A stretch of DNA of 64,000 bases from Cohnella phaseoli (GTDB lineage: Bacteria; Bacillota; Bacilli; Paenibacillales; Paenibacillaceae), in contig NZ_QRDZ01000005.1 of assembly GCF_003386235.1 (NCBI RefSeq), forward strand, positions 62,001 to 126,000, written 5' to 3'. Made by a program: the position numbers and the translations under genes. Shown one piece after another: positions 28,214 to 36,750 of the stretch. Every line of letters begins with the position of its first letter. The stretch's first letter is position 1. Under the pieces are notes generated by a model. It was not told the origin of the DNA, did not search any database, and saw nothing but the letters and a program-made list of their open reading frames with translations.

Positions 28214-29206
28214 TCAGCTTTTGGACCATTCCAGCACGATTCCCAGGAACGGCTCCGTTTTGTCCATAATGAGCTGCCAAGCTTCTGCGGCTTTTTCCGC
28301 CGGGAAACGGTGGGAGATTAGCGGAGTCGTGCTCAGCCAGCCATCGCGAATTCCAACGAGCGTGGCGTCCATCCGCGCCGTTGTCCACCCGGAAGGACTG
28401 TGCAGCGTAATCTCCTGCGGGCGCAGCTCCTGAATGTCCACCATGCCCTCCGCGCCGAGAAAACCGGCGGAGACGAGGTGGCTGTTCAGGCGCATGGCCG
28501 GCTTCAGCTCCCGGAACGTTCCCATTGCGCCGACGGAATCGACGACGACGGCGATATCCCCGCGGTCTCCGGTCCAATCGGACAAGCTATGACGCTTAAG
28601 ATTATAAGAGCGAATATGGGAAGGAAGCAAGGCTAATCTATCGTCATGCCTGCCGAGAACGGATACGTCAGCTCCGCGATGGGCCAGCGTCTGGGCCGCC
28701 CATTGGCCGACCATGCCGTCGCCGATGACGACGGCGACATCGCCCGGCTCCACCGCAGGGCGGATGCCGCAGTTGTACCCGACCTGCGTCAGCACCATGC
28801 CGCTGTAGGCGAGCGGGTCGCAGCCGTCAGGAAGCTTCCAAACTTGACTTGCATCGGTGACAGATGGATTGATATGACCCCCACTGTCGAACTTCATGCC
28901 GTTTACTTTGCTGATGGAGGCGAATACCCGATCCCCGATCGCCAGTCCTTTAACCTTTTCGCCAACGCTTCTCACGATACCGACTTTCTGATAGCCGGCC
29001 ACCTGAGGGAAAGGCAGAACGTCTCCCGGACGGGTAACCTGCTCTCCGGATATCCGTTCTCCATATAGGAAGGACGATTCCGTGCCGTTGCTGATCCAGG
29101 AGTACTCCAGATCGATCACGACATCTTCGGGCCCCGGTTCGGGCAGCTCGACCTCCATAAATTGAACCTGTCTGACATCCGTAAATACGACTGCCTCGCC
29201 TCTCAT
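28214..29206 (-). CDS. Zinc-type alcohol dehydrogenase (MDR superfamily)
   Basis: A 330-residue MDR oxidoreductase: N-terminal GroES-like fold with YSWISNGTESSFLYG and PQVAGYQKVGIVRSVGEKVKG, and a Rossmann domain with VVIGDGMVGQWAAQTLAHRG for the dinucleotide. The structural four-cysteine zinc loop of horse-type enzymes is missing, so it belongs to a short, sugar-type or sugar-alcohol branch. It lies in a three-gene minus-strand operon with another MDR dehydrogenase and an SGNH hydrolase, two bases past the neighbour's stop, so a sugar or sugar-derived substrate is likely. Substrate is not assigned. Confidence 0.85.
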   Translation of the reverse strand: MRGEAVVFTDVRQVQFMEVELPEPGPEDVVIDLEYSWISNGTESSFLYGERISGEQVTRPGDVLPFPQVAGYQKVGIVRSVGEKVKGLAIGDRVFASISKVNGMKFDSGGHINPSVTDASQVWKLPDGCDPLAYSGMVLTQVGYNCGIRPAVEPGDVAVVIGDGMVGQWAAQTLAHRGADVSVLGRHDDRLALLPSHIRSYNLKRHSLSDWTGDRGDIAVVVDSVGAMGTFRELKPAMRLNSHLVSAGFLGAEGMVDIQELRPQEITLHSPSGWTTARMDATLVGIRDGWLSTTPLISHRFPAEKAAEAWQLIMDKTEPFLGIVLEWSKS

Positions 29207-29207
29207 A

Positions 29208-30176
29208 TTATCTTCCCTCCGCAGCGGCTGCGAAATCGGTCGGAGGATAGGCGTATACCTTAATCGCTTCCTGTTTTTTCAGCAGCTCAATCGTTTCGTG
29301 ATAGCGATATAAAGGAACATGGTGCGTTTGCAGGCATACCGTATTCAAACCTTTGTTCGCGACAAGATCGAGCAGCAGCGCTTGGTCGCTTGCTCCGAAG
29401 CTGCGGTAGTTGTACGACTCCAGCTTAATTCCCTTGAACCACAGATGGCCGCCGTAGCGAATCTCGCCCTTCAGTACCCCGAAAATCACAACATGCGAAT
29501 CGACGCGCTCCAGCACGTTCTGAACGGAAGCCGCCGCGCCGACGCAATCGTAGCCGAGGTCGAAGCGCTCGTCCCCAAGCTCATCGGCATGCTTCGCGAC
29601 ACCGATGCCCAGGCCGTTCACGAAGTCGATTCGTTCCTGCGTAATGTCGATCGCCACGACTCGCGACGCCCCCATGAGACGCGCAGCCTGCATAGCGAGA
29701 ATGCCAGCCGGTCCAAGTCCCGACACGACCATGGATTTACCGCTGATCTCGCCGAATTGCAGCAGGCCGATCAATACGCATTTCAGCAGTTCGAAAGAGA
29801 CGGCCTGCTTCCATTCCACGTTGTCGGGCAGCTTGATCAGCTCGTGCTCGCGATAATTCAAATATTCGGCGTAGGCCCCGTTGCCGAGCAAGTGCTCCAG
29901 AGCGGCGACGCGGTCTCCGACTTTAAGTGACGCGACTTTGGAGCCGACGGCCACTACGGTTCCGGCCATCTCGTGACCGGGGAAGCCTGGAGGAAGCGGG
30001 TAGTCCGGCTGCTTGGACGCGTCGAACATATCCTTGCCGCCCATCATGCTCATGTCCCAGCGCGGACAGGTGGAGACGATCTCGATGCGTACCGTCACCT
30101 GATCTTCTTGCGGCTGCTCCTGCGGAATTTCGATAATCTCAAATGCGTTTTCACCGGTAATTTGCAGTGTTTTCAA
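29208..30176 (-). CDS. Zinc-dependent alcohol dehydrogenase (MDR superfamily)
   Basis: A 322-residue MDR enzyme: PGHEMAGTVVAVGSKVASL for the catalytic-domain loop with HE ligand, GDRVAALEHLLG, then a Rossmann domain with VSGLGPAGILAMQAARLMGA. The catalytic Cys (ISTCPRWDMSMM) and the GHE histidine/glutamate are visible, while the structural zinc cysteines are not. It starts the minus-strand operon, 1 nt before the second dehydrogenase. The gene faces the hydrolase-uptake cluster on the other strand. Substrate is unknown; oxidation of a polyol or sugar hydroxyl fits the context. Confidence 0.87.
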   Translation of the reverse strand: MKTLQITGENAFEIIEIPQEQPQEDQVTVRIEIVSTCPRWDMSMMGGKDMFDASKQPDYPLPPGFPGHEMAGTVVAVGSKVASLKVGDRVAALEHLLGNGAYAEYLNYREHELIKLPDNVEWKQAVSFELLKCVLIGLLQFGEISGKSMVVSGLGPAGILAMQAARLMGASRVVAIDITQERIDFVNGLGIGVAKHADELGDERFDLGYDCVGAAASVQNVLERVDSHVVIFGVLKGEIRYGGHLWFKGIKLESYNYRSFGASDQALLLDLVANKGLNTVCLQTHHVPLYRYHETIELLKKQEAIKVYAYPPTDFAAAAEGR

Positions 30177-30413
30177 CGATTTGTCCCGCCTTTCGGTTTC
30201 ATCACTATGTCTTTCTCAGTTAAGTGTACAATAGGCGGAAGGAACAGTCTTTGCACGTTATTGTCTTTGATTGACGGTTTATATTATTTATTTTCAAGGG
30301 GGATGACGAAGAAAATGGACAGTTCATTTGATCAATATTGACATATTTCTAAAGGGGGCGGGATTCATGGCAGCGAGTCAGCAAGGGACGAAAGGCGCCT
30401 AAGAGCAAGAGAG
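30177..30413. other. Divergent intergenic stretch, no gene seen
   Basis: No credible coding frame lies here. Minus-strand transcription of the dehydrogenase operon must begin near 30180-30240; a TATTGT-like -10 (minus strand, about 30231-30226) has no good -35. The plus-strand promoter and its putative operator are listed separately from 30414. Confidence 0.4.
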
Positions 30414-30467
30414 AGCAAGAGAAGGCAACAAATGCGTCTATTCGCTGCGATCGCTTCCCTCTATAAT
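30414..30467 (+). promoter_or_regulatory. Putative YesN-type operator and activator-dependent -10
   Basis: AGCAAGAGAAGGCAACAAATGCG at 30414-30436 lies 38 bp (GGC to TATAAT) upstream of a perfect -10 TATAAT at 30462-30467, with no -35 match at 17 bp. The same arrangement with 19 of 23 identical bases occurs upstream of the solute-binding protein gene. A conserved site in the -35 area and a poor -35 fit an AraC-type activator. It drives the first hydrolase gene. Confidence 0.6.
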
Positions 30468-30514
30468 AATGAGCATAAGTCGGCTTGAAGAAGTCGATTG
30501 GAGGACGAGCATCT

Positions 30515-30580
30515 GGGCCGTGTATGCAAACCCGTTAAGGGCAATATCTGCTTTCCTCGGAGTATGCATACACGCCCTAG
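30515..30580. mobile_element. Shortened MITE-like copy, 66 bp
   Basis: GGGCCGTGTATGCAAACCCG at the left end and ATGCATACACGCCCTAG at the right end correspond to the two ends of the 156-bp element near base 2400, with the same interior ATCTGCT..CCTCG..AG stretch before the right end but about 90 bp missing between. Like the first copy, it lies just upstream of a ribosome-binding site (AGGGGGG) of a gene. Confidence 0.7.
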
Positions 30581-30595
30581 AGGGGGGACGCAAAA

Positions 30596-31813
30596 ATGTC
30601 ATATCGCAATCGGCTGGAGATCGGACTGTGGGTGAGTCCGCCGGCTTCCGAGGCGACGTCGGCCAGATACGCCGAGATTAAGGAGGCCGGCTTCACCTTT
30701 GTGATCGGCCTAACGGAATATCAGGACGGCGGGGAGCAAGCGATCGAGCGTGCTTTGGATGCAGCGGCGGCGAACGGATTAAAATACATCGTTCACGATC
30801 CCGACTTGAAACGGCTGCAAATCGGAACGGCAGCCTCGGAGGAAGAGCTGCGCCGCCGCGTCTCGGCGTTCGCGGGGCATCCGGCCTATATGGGCCATCT
30901 GTTGAAGGATGAACCTTCCGCGCCGGAGATCGACCAACTGGCGTCCGTCAAGGCGGCTTACTTGCGAACGGCTCCCGACGGTTTGGCGTACGTGAATTTG
31001 TTTCCGCGCCATGCCGCGGCTGATTTGTTGCAGGCGGATTATGCGGATTATATTGAGAAGTTCATGCAGGTGTACAAGCCTCAGGCGCTGTCATACGACC
31101 ATTATCCTTTCCTGACCGAATCGTCCGTGTTTGCCGGGGAGCGAATCACCGAGGATTACTATATCAATCTCGAAATGATCCGCAGCGCGTCCATTCGTTA
31201 CGATACGCCGTTCTGGCTGTTCGTTCAGACGTTGGCTTTTAACGGGACGCATCGGGATCCGACGGAAGCGGAAATTCGCTGGCAGGTGAATACGAGCCTC
31301 GCCTTCGGAGCGAAAGGCATTCAATATTTCACGTACTGGACGCCGGAAGACGGGCGCGAGAAGTTCGGGGACGCCATTATCGCTCGCGACGGCAGTCGGA
31401 CGAAACATTACGCGGAGGTGCAGGCGGTTAATCGGGAACTGGCCGAGCTCGGACCGTCTTTATTGCCGCTAAAATCCGTAGGGGTTCTATTCGGCGGCAA
31501 GCATCAGGCGATAGCGGAAGATTCCTTAGCGGGTTTCGCTCCGCTGGAGGCTGTCGAAGGCGATGCCGTTATCGTCGGCTGCTTCATGGATGAGGAGGGC
31601 CTTCCGGCGTTGTTCGTCGTGAACGGAAGCTACGAGGATGCGGCGGAGGCGTCGCTGCTTTTAAGCGGGCAGACCTATCGTCAGGCTCGGATTGTCGGCG
31701 GGCAAAACCAAAGCCAAAGCCAAGTCCAAGGCGCCGTCGACCTGACGGGAGACTCCCGGTTGCGCCTGACGCTCGCTCCGGGAGAAGGCAAGCTTGTCCG
31801 TTTTGTCTGCTAA
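30596..31813 (+). CDS. TIM-barrel glycoside hydrolase-like protein, cytoplasmic
   Basis: A 405-residue barrel protein without signal peptide, paralogous to the secreted protein at 38586-40727. Shared blocks in order: GHLLKDEPSAPE (a DEP like the clan GH-A acid/base strand), AYVNLFPRH, LSYDHYPFL, DYYINLEMIR, FWLFVQTL, FGAKGIQYFTYWTPEDG. A C-terminal beta-rich domain (about 320-405) follows. The exact catalytic pair is not assigned. It is probably a cytoplasmic hydrolase for the imported oligosaccharide. ATG 30596 follows an AGGGGGG. Transcription likely starts at the -10 TATAAT at 30462; a shortened MITE lies in its leader. Confidence 0.75.
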   Translation: MSYRNRLEIGLWVSPPASEATSARYAEIKEAGFTFVIGLTEYQDGGEQAIERALDAAAANGLKYIVHDPDLKRLQIGTAASEEELRRRVSAFAGHPAYMGHLLKDEPSAPEIDQLASVKAAYLRTAPDGLAYVNLFPRHAAADLLQADYADYIEKFMQVYKPQALSYDHYPFLTESSVFAGERITEDYYINLEMIRSASIRYDTPFWLFVQTLAFNGTHRDPTEAEIRWQVNTSLAFGAKGIQYFTYWTPEDGREKFGDAIIARDGSRTKHYAEVQAVNRELAELGPSLLPLKSVGVLFGGKHQAIAEDSLAGFAPLEAVEGDAVIVGCFMDEEGLPALFVVNGSYEDAAEASLLLSGQTYRQARIVGGQNQSQSQVQGAVDLTGDSRLRLTLAPGEGKLVRFVC

Positions 31814-31859
31814 CAGCATCCCGTCGCGCCGGAATACTTGCATTCGCTTAGAGAGATCA

Positions 31860-31884
31860 GGAACCCGAGGCGGGTTCCTTCTTT
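31860..31884 (+). terminator. Weak intrinsic terminator or attenuator
   Basis: GGAACCCG-AGG-CGGGTTCC at 31860-31878 is followed by TTCTTT. It lies between the hydrolase and the sensor kinase gene and may lower kinase expression rather than end the transcript. Confidence 0.6.
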
Positions 31885-31911
31885 GCATTCCTAATAGAGG
31901 GGGGAGAACGG

Positions 31912-33645
31912 ATGAGGGCGATCTCCGGCAGTTCGATTTTTCCGAAGCTGGTGCTGATCTTTATTGCCGTTACGCTGCCGCTGTTCGCGCTCAGTCTGGT
32001 GTTGAACGAGCTGGCCAAGCAGGAGGTACGGTCGCAAATTTCGGATGCGATGAGGGCCCGGCTTCATTATGAGGTCGTTGCCCTGGAGCAGGAGCTGGAG
32101 CGTATTCTAAGCGCCCAGCAGAAGGCGGTTAACGATGCGGACCTGCTCGATCTGACCGGCCAGCTCCATATTATGACCAATTATCGCAAAACGGAGACGA
32201 TCAACCGCGTATCGATCAAGATTACCGATCTTAAAGAGTCGAGCGGACTGATCGCCAAAATCGGAGTTTATTTGCCCGAGCTGAACCGGGTGATCTCGAC
32301 CTGGGGGGTGGAGGCCGACGACGCGGCGATCGCCCAGGTGGAAGCGATCGCCGCAGCGTATCAAGCAGGAGCTTATCCGGTTACGGAGTGGAACGGGAGA
32401 TTGTTTCTCCATTTGTCGTCTCCCGGCAAAGCCGATTTTCACAATCAACCTCCCGCTTTCGTTCATCAGATCGAGCTCTCGGTCGATGCGCTCAAGGCCA
32501 GAATGAGCCGAATCGCCGATAAGGGCAGCTCGGCGCTGTATGGCGAGGGCTGGACGATCGTCAGCGACGGGCGGGAGGCGGTCGCGGCCGGAATCGGAGC
32601 GGCTTGGCTTCCCGGCGCTTCGGAGAACGAGGCGATCCAGACGGTTAATGCGGACGGAACGTCATATTTGGCCTTTTACGAGAAATCCCCGCTGCTGGAG
32701 TCCGTGCTGGCCGTCTATATTCCCGAGGATGTCGTATTCGGCAAGCTGAAATCGTATCGCAACTGGTTCTGGCTGCTCGTCGTCTGCTCACTCGTCATGA
32801 TCGTCGTATTTTCCTATGGCATTTTTCAATTGATTCAACGTCCGCTCTCTCTGCTCGTCAGGCAATTCAGGAACGTGGAGGAGGGCAACTTTAACACGGC
32901 CTTGAAGCTGAATCGGGATCGAAAGGATGAGTTCGGCTACTTGTTCCAGCGCTTCGGCAAAACGGTACAGCGGCTGAAGCAGCTAATCGACGAATTGTAC
33001 GTGCAGAAGATTCGTTCGCAGCAGTCGGAGCTGAAGCAGCTTCAGGCGCAGATCGCGCCGCATTTCCTGTATAACAGCTTTTTTACGCTGAATCAGCTGA
33101 TCAAGTCCTACGACATCGACAAAGCCGAGCAGGTATCGAAAAACCTCGGCGCCTATTTTCAATACGTCACGCGCAACGGAGAAGGGGAGGTCCCGCTCGG
33201 CTCCGAAGCGGATCACGTCCGGGCTTATATGGAAATTCAGGGCATGCGCTTCTCCAACCGGATCGAGGTGAAGATGGAGGAGCTGTCGGACAAGCTCAGG
33301 GCGATTGCCGTACCGCGCCTCATTTTGCAGCCGATTGTCGAGAATGTCTACCATCACGGGTTAAGAGACATCATAGGCGAGGGCCGCTTGTCCGTTTCCT
33401 TCCTGGAAAGGGACGGGCTGCTGCGTATAGAGGTGCGGGACAACGGCAAGGGACTTCCGCCCGGCGAACTGGAGGAGCTGCGCCGAAGACTGGACGCGAC
33501 CGCAGACGAAGGGGAGACGACCGGAATCGTTAACGTTCATCGCCGTCTTCGCCTTAGATACGGCCCTTCGGGGGGCGTATCCGTTCAAAGCGCAGAGCCG
33601 TCCGGACTGCTCGTTACGCTGACTATTCCGATAGAGGGGGAATGA
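31912..33645 (+). CDS. YesM-type sensor histidine kinase
   Basis: A 577-residue membrane kinase. One membrane helix at about residues 13-33, an extracytoplasmic sensor region (about 34-280), a second helix (about 283-305), then HAMP (to about 360) and the His_kinase plus HATPase domains. The phosphorylated histidine is in QAQIAPHFLYNSFFTLNQL (about H384), with the N box QPIVENVYHHGL and G boxes DNGKGLPPG and TGIVNVHRRLRL. Paired with the YesN regulator five bases downstream, it probably senses the substrate of the cluster. ATG 31912 has AGAGGGGGGAG upstream. Ligand is unknown; no known small-molecule sensor domain is recognised in the extracytoplasmic part. Confidence 0.93.
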   Translation: MRAISGSSIFPKLVLIFIAVTLPLFALSLVLNELAKQEVRSQISDAMRARLHYEVVALEQELERILSAQQKAVNDADLLDLTGQLHIMTNYRKTETINRVSIKITDLKESSGLIAKIGVYLPELNRVISTWGVEADDAAIAQVEAIAAAYQAGAYPVTEWNGRLFLHLSSPGKADFHNQPPAFVHQIELSVDALKARMSRIADKGSSALYGEGWTIVSDGREAVAAGIGAAWLPGASENEAIQTVNADGTSYLAFYEKSPLLESVLAVYIPEDVVFGKLKSYRNWFWLLVVCSLVMIVVFSYGIFQLIQRPLSLLVRQFRNVEEGNFNTALKLNRDRKDEFGYLFQRFGKTVQRLKQLIDELYVQKIRSQQSELKQLQAQIAPHFLYNSFFTLNQLIKSYDIDKAEQVSKNLGAYFQYVTRNGEGEVPLGSEADHVRAYMEIQGMRFSNRIEVKMEELSDKLRAIAVPRLILQPIVENVYHHGLRDIIGEGRLSVSFLERDGLLRIEVRDNGKGLPPGELEELRRRLDATADEGETTGIVNVHRRLRLRYGPSGGVSVQSAEPSGLLVTLTIPIEGE

Positions 33646-33649
33646 AGCT

Positions 33650-34957
33650 ATGTATCGCGTACTTATCGTCGACGACGAGCCGATTATCGTAAACGGCATC
33701 TATCAGATTTTGCAGCAGGCGATGCATTTGGAGCTGGAGCTGTACCGGGCCTATCATGCCTATGAGGCGCTGGAGAGACTGGAGCGGACAAGAATCGATC
33801 TGGTCGTGTCGGACATTCGCATGCCCGGAATGGACGGCATTGAGCTGCAGGAAAAAATTTTGGCGAGATGTCCCTGGTGCAAAATTGTGTTTCTAACCGG
33901 CTACAACGAATTCGATTATATGCAGAGGGCGCTGCGCAACGGGGGAATCGTGGACTATCTGCTGAAAAACGAAGACGACGAGTTGATCGTCCAAGCCGTC
34001 GAAAAAGCGCTTCGCCAGATCGAGCAGCAGGAGAGAGCGGTGGAGCGGGTACGAAGAGCGGACGCGAAGCATCAAAGCGCCTTGGAGGTGCTGCGGCACA
34101 GCGCGCTGCTGGACGGCGGGGAAAGAGACGCCGAGACTCGGCGCACAAGGTTCGCGGAGGCGGAAATTCCCCTTTCGGCCGACCGTTCCGTATGGGTTAT
34201 GGCGCTGCGTTACGATAGCGAGCTGGAGGAGCGGGGAAGGGAGCCGCTCGAATATGCATGCAGCAATATATTCGGCGAGTTTCTTCAGCCGACGTGCGCG
34301 TACGTATCCGTTCAGCCGGAGCCGGGTTATAACATATGGGCGGTTCAGCCCCGCTCGCATACGGCGGAGGACGAATCGTCCGAAGAAGCGGAGAAGGCAT
34401 GGGACAACCTGGTATCCAGAATGCCAAGCATTGCCGAGGCGGCGCAGGAAGCGTGCCGGGAATGGCTGAAGCTGCCGGTCTCGTTGGCGTTGGGCGGCCG
34501 AGTGTGCGATTGGGGCGACTTCGGCGAAGAGGCGCGCCGGCTGTGCGATTGGCTGAAGCGTTCCTCTTCCTGCGGGAGTGAGCTGTTCCTACAAGGGGAG
34601 GCAGAGCCGTCCGAATCGGACGGCGATTCGATGCCGAGAATGATCCGCGTCGTGCACGAATACGTTGCCGCCAATTTGGACGGGGAGCTGTCGCTTACCC
34701 GGTTGGCGGAGCTTGTCCATCATAGCCCGACCTATCTGTCCAGAACGTACAGAAGGCTGAGCGGAGCGACTTTATTCGAATATATCGCGGATCGCAGAAT
34801 GAACGAGGCGAAGCGGCTGCTTGCCGACGGAAAGCTGAAAATCCACGAAATCGCGGCGGCCGTCGGCTATGAATCGGCTCCGCATTTCACGCGGTTCTTT
34901 AAGAAGCAATTCGGACTTACGCCGCAGGAATACCGCGACAGGGGCGGCGACAAGTAG
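33650..34957 (+). CDS. YesN-type response regulator with AraC HTH
   Basis: A 435-residue regulator: N-terminal receiver with acidic pair VDDEP, phospho-accepting D55 in VVSDIRMPG, T in LTGYN and K in LLKNE; a poorly conserved middle part (about 140-330); and a C-terminal AraC HTH pair (about 335-432) with LTRLAELVHHSPTYLSRTYR and IHEIAAAVGYESAPHFTRFF followed by the PQEYR ending. It activates transport and hydrolase genes in this class. A matching 23-bp motif upstream of two -10 boxes in this cluster is the likely binding site. ATG 33650 follows GAGGGGGAA in the end of the kinase gene. Confidence 0.94.
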   Translation: MYRVLIVDDEPIIVNGIYQILQQAMHLELELYRAYHAYEALERLERTRIDLVVSDIRMPGMDGIELQEKILARCPWCKIVFLTGYNEFDYMQRALRNGGIVDYLLKNEDDELIVQAVEKALRQIEQQERAVERVRRADAKHQSALEVLRHSALLDGGERDAETRRTRFAEAEIPLSADRSVWVMALRYDSELEERGREPLEYACSNIFGEFLQPTCAYVSVQPEPGYNIWAVQPRSHTAEDESSEEAEKAWDNLVSRMPSIAEAAQEACREWLKLPVSLALGGRVCDWGDFGEEARRLCDWLKRSSSCGSELFLQGEAEPSESDGDSMPRMIRVVHEYVAANLDGELSLTRLAELVHHSPTYLSRTYRRLSGATLFEYIADRRMNEAKRLLADGKLKIHEIAAAVGYESAPHFTRFFKKQFGLTPQEYRDRGGDK

Positions 34958-35021
34958 GCAACGAAAAGCAAAGAAAGGCAACAGATGCGCGTAGTGGGAG
35001 CTCCCCATGCCCCGATATAAT
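34957..35021 (+). promoter_or_regulatory. Putative YesN-type operator and activator-dependent -10
   Basis: Two direct repeats, GGCAACGAAAAGC at 34957 and GGCAACAGATGCG at 34977, are 20 bp apart (two helical turns), as expected for a dimer or two HTH pairs. TATAAT at 35016-35021 is the -10, 39 bp from the second repeat, with no -35. The motif matches that upstream of the first hydrolase gene. Confidence 0.6.
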
Positions 35022-35058
35022 GAGGGCGTAACCACATTTTCAGTCAGGGGGAAGAGCA

Positions 35059-36750
35059 ATGAAAGCGTATAATCGTAAAATCGTCGTGACACTGATCGCA
35101 GCTATGCTGACAATGTCGCTCGCGGCTTGCAGCTCGTCGAAGGAAAACGGAGGGGCGGCAAGCTCCGCCGCTCCAAGCGCCTCGGAGTCGGCCTCGGTCG
35201 AGCCGTCGCCGGCGGAGGAGGCAGCCGATCCGATGGGCAGGTTCGATCCGCCGATCGAGGTGACCGCCGTTCGTTCCGTTGCGACGACGATGAAGTTCGA
35301 GAACGGAGACACGATCGACAACAACGCCTGGACAAAGCTGTACGAGAAGGAGCTCGGGATCAAGCTCAAATATTTGTGGGCTGTCGATCCGAGCCAGTAC
35401 GAACAGAAGCTGAACGTAATGATGACGACCGGGAAGCTGCCGGACATTATGCCGGTATCCGGCGCCAAGATGAAGCAGCTATACGATGCCGGGCAGCTTG
35501 AAGATCTGGCGGAAGCGCTGGAGAAATACGGCTCGGAGAGAACGAAGGAGCTGCTGAGCAAGGACGGCGGCGAAGGCTTGAATTCGGCGACGTTCAAAGG
35601 CCAACTTGTCGGCCTGCCGCTCAACCCGGGCTCGACGGATACGGCTCCCCTTCTGTGGCTGAGGGCCGATTGGTTGAAGAAGCTGAACCTGCCGGAGCCG
35701 AAGACGATGGACGACGCGCTGGCGATTGCCGAAGCGTTCGCCAAACAGGACCCGGACGGCAACAGCAAGAACGATACTTACGGATTGGGCATCGCCAAGG
35801 AATTGTACGGCTTCTTCGCCGGGCTCGAAGGCTTCTCGAACGGCTACGGCGCCTATCCGGGCATTTGGGTGAAGGACGCCTCCGGAGCCTTGGGATACGG
35901 AAGCATCCAGCCGGAGATGAAGACGGTGCTGGCCAACCTGCAGAAGCTGTACGCCGCAGGCGGCGTCGACCAGGAATACGGGGTCAAAAATGCGGACGTG
36001 CTCATTCAGGACGTCAACTCAGGCAAGCTGGGCATGCTCTACGGCGCGCACTATATGCCGCTGCTGTTCCAGGAAGGCAAAAACAAGGACCCGAACTTCG
36101 ACTTGCGGCCTTATCGGCTTCCATCGGCAAGCGGAGAGGCAGCCAAGCCGCAAACCGCCTTCAGCGTCGCCGAATATTACGTCGTGCGCAAGGGCGCCGA
36201 GCATCCGGAAGCGCTCGTCAAGCTACTCAACGCTTTTAATACCGTCTGGCCGAAGGAGCAGTATCCGGCGGAGGAGATCGGCGTCAACGGCGCGGTCGAG
36301 AAGTGGCAGTACGCGCTTGTGCGCGGCTCGAATCCGACGGCCAACTTGGACAACTTCGAGATATTGAAGCAGGCGCTGGAAAAGGATGACGAGAGCGTAC
36401 TCGACAAGACGACCGGACAGCCGTTCATTTTCAAGACAATTAAAGACTATCAGGCGGGGGACAATCTCGGCTGGGGATACTCGCTTGTGTTCGGTCCCGG
36501 CGGCTCCCAAGAGCTGCTGGCGGATTACAACCGGAACAACGGCTTTAAGCCGAACGAGTTTCTGTCCGCTCCGACCGAGGTGATGTCCCAGAAGCTGGCT
36601 TCGCTGAACAAGCTGGAGCTGGAGGCGTTCACGAAGATCATCATGGGCTCGGCGCCGATCGACTCCTTCGACGAGTTCGTCGCGAACTGGAAGAAGCTCG
36701 GAGGAGACGTCATTACCCAGGAGGTGGCGGCCTGGGCGGCTAGCAGGTGA
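35059..36750 (+). CDS. Solute-binding lipoprotein, LplA-type ABC transporter
   Basis: A 563-residue extracytoplasmic lipoprotein. Signal peptide with lipobox LTMSLAAC (Cys24), then a Ser/Ala-rich linker, then the solute-binding family 1 fold: PIEVTAVRSVATTMKFENGD, GKLPDIMPVSGAKMKQLYDA, LVGLPLNPGSTDTAPLLWLR. At 540+ residues it is the large Lpl/Ytc form that binds oligosaccharides. It delivers substrate to the two permeases directly downstream, which overlap it by four bases. No ATPase gene is present here; a shared MsmX-like subunit elsewhere is the usual solution. Likely transcribed from the TATAAT 35016-35021 promoter. Ligand is not known. Confidence 0.93.
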   Translation: MKAYNRKIVVTLIAAMLTMSLAACSSSKENGGAASSAAPSASESASVEPSPAEEAADPMGRFDPPIEVTAVRSVATTMKFENGDTIDNNAWTKLYEKELGIKLKYLWAVDPSQYEQKLNVMMTTGKLPDIMPVSGAKMKQLYDAGQLEDLAEALEKYGSERTKELLSKDGGEGLNSATFKGQLVGLPLNPGSTDTAPLLWLRADWLKKLNLPEPKTMDDALAIAEAFAKQDPDGNSKNDTYGLGIAKELYGFFAGLEGFSNGYGAYPGIWVKDASGALGYGSIQPEMKTVLANLQKLYAAGGVDQEYGVKNADVLIQDVNSGKLGMLYGAHYMPLLFQEGKNKDPNFDLRPYRLPSASGEAAKPQTAFSVAEYYVVRKGAEHPEALVKLLNAFNTVWPKEQYPAEEIGVNGAVEKWQYALVRGSNPTANLDNFEILKQALEKDDESVLDKTTGQPFIFKTIKDYQAGDNLGWGYSLVFGPGGSQELLADYNRNNGFKPNEFLSAPTEVMSQKLASLNKLELEAFTKIIMGSAPIDSFDEFVANWKKLGGDVITQEVAAWAASR

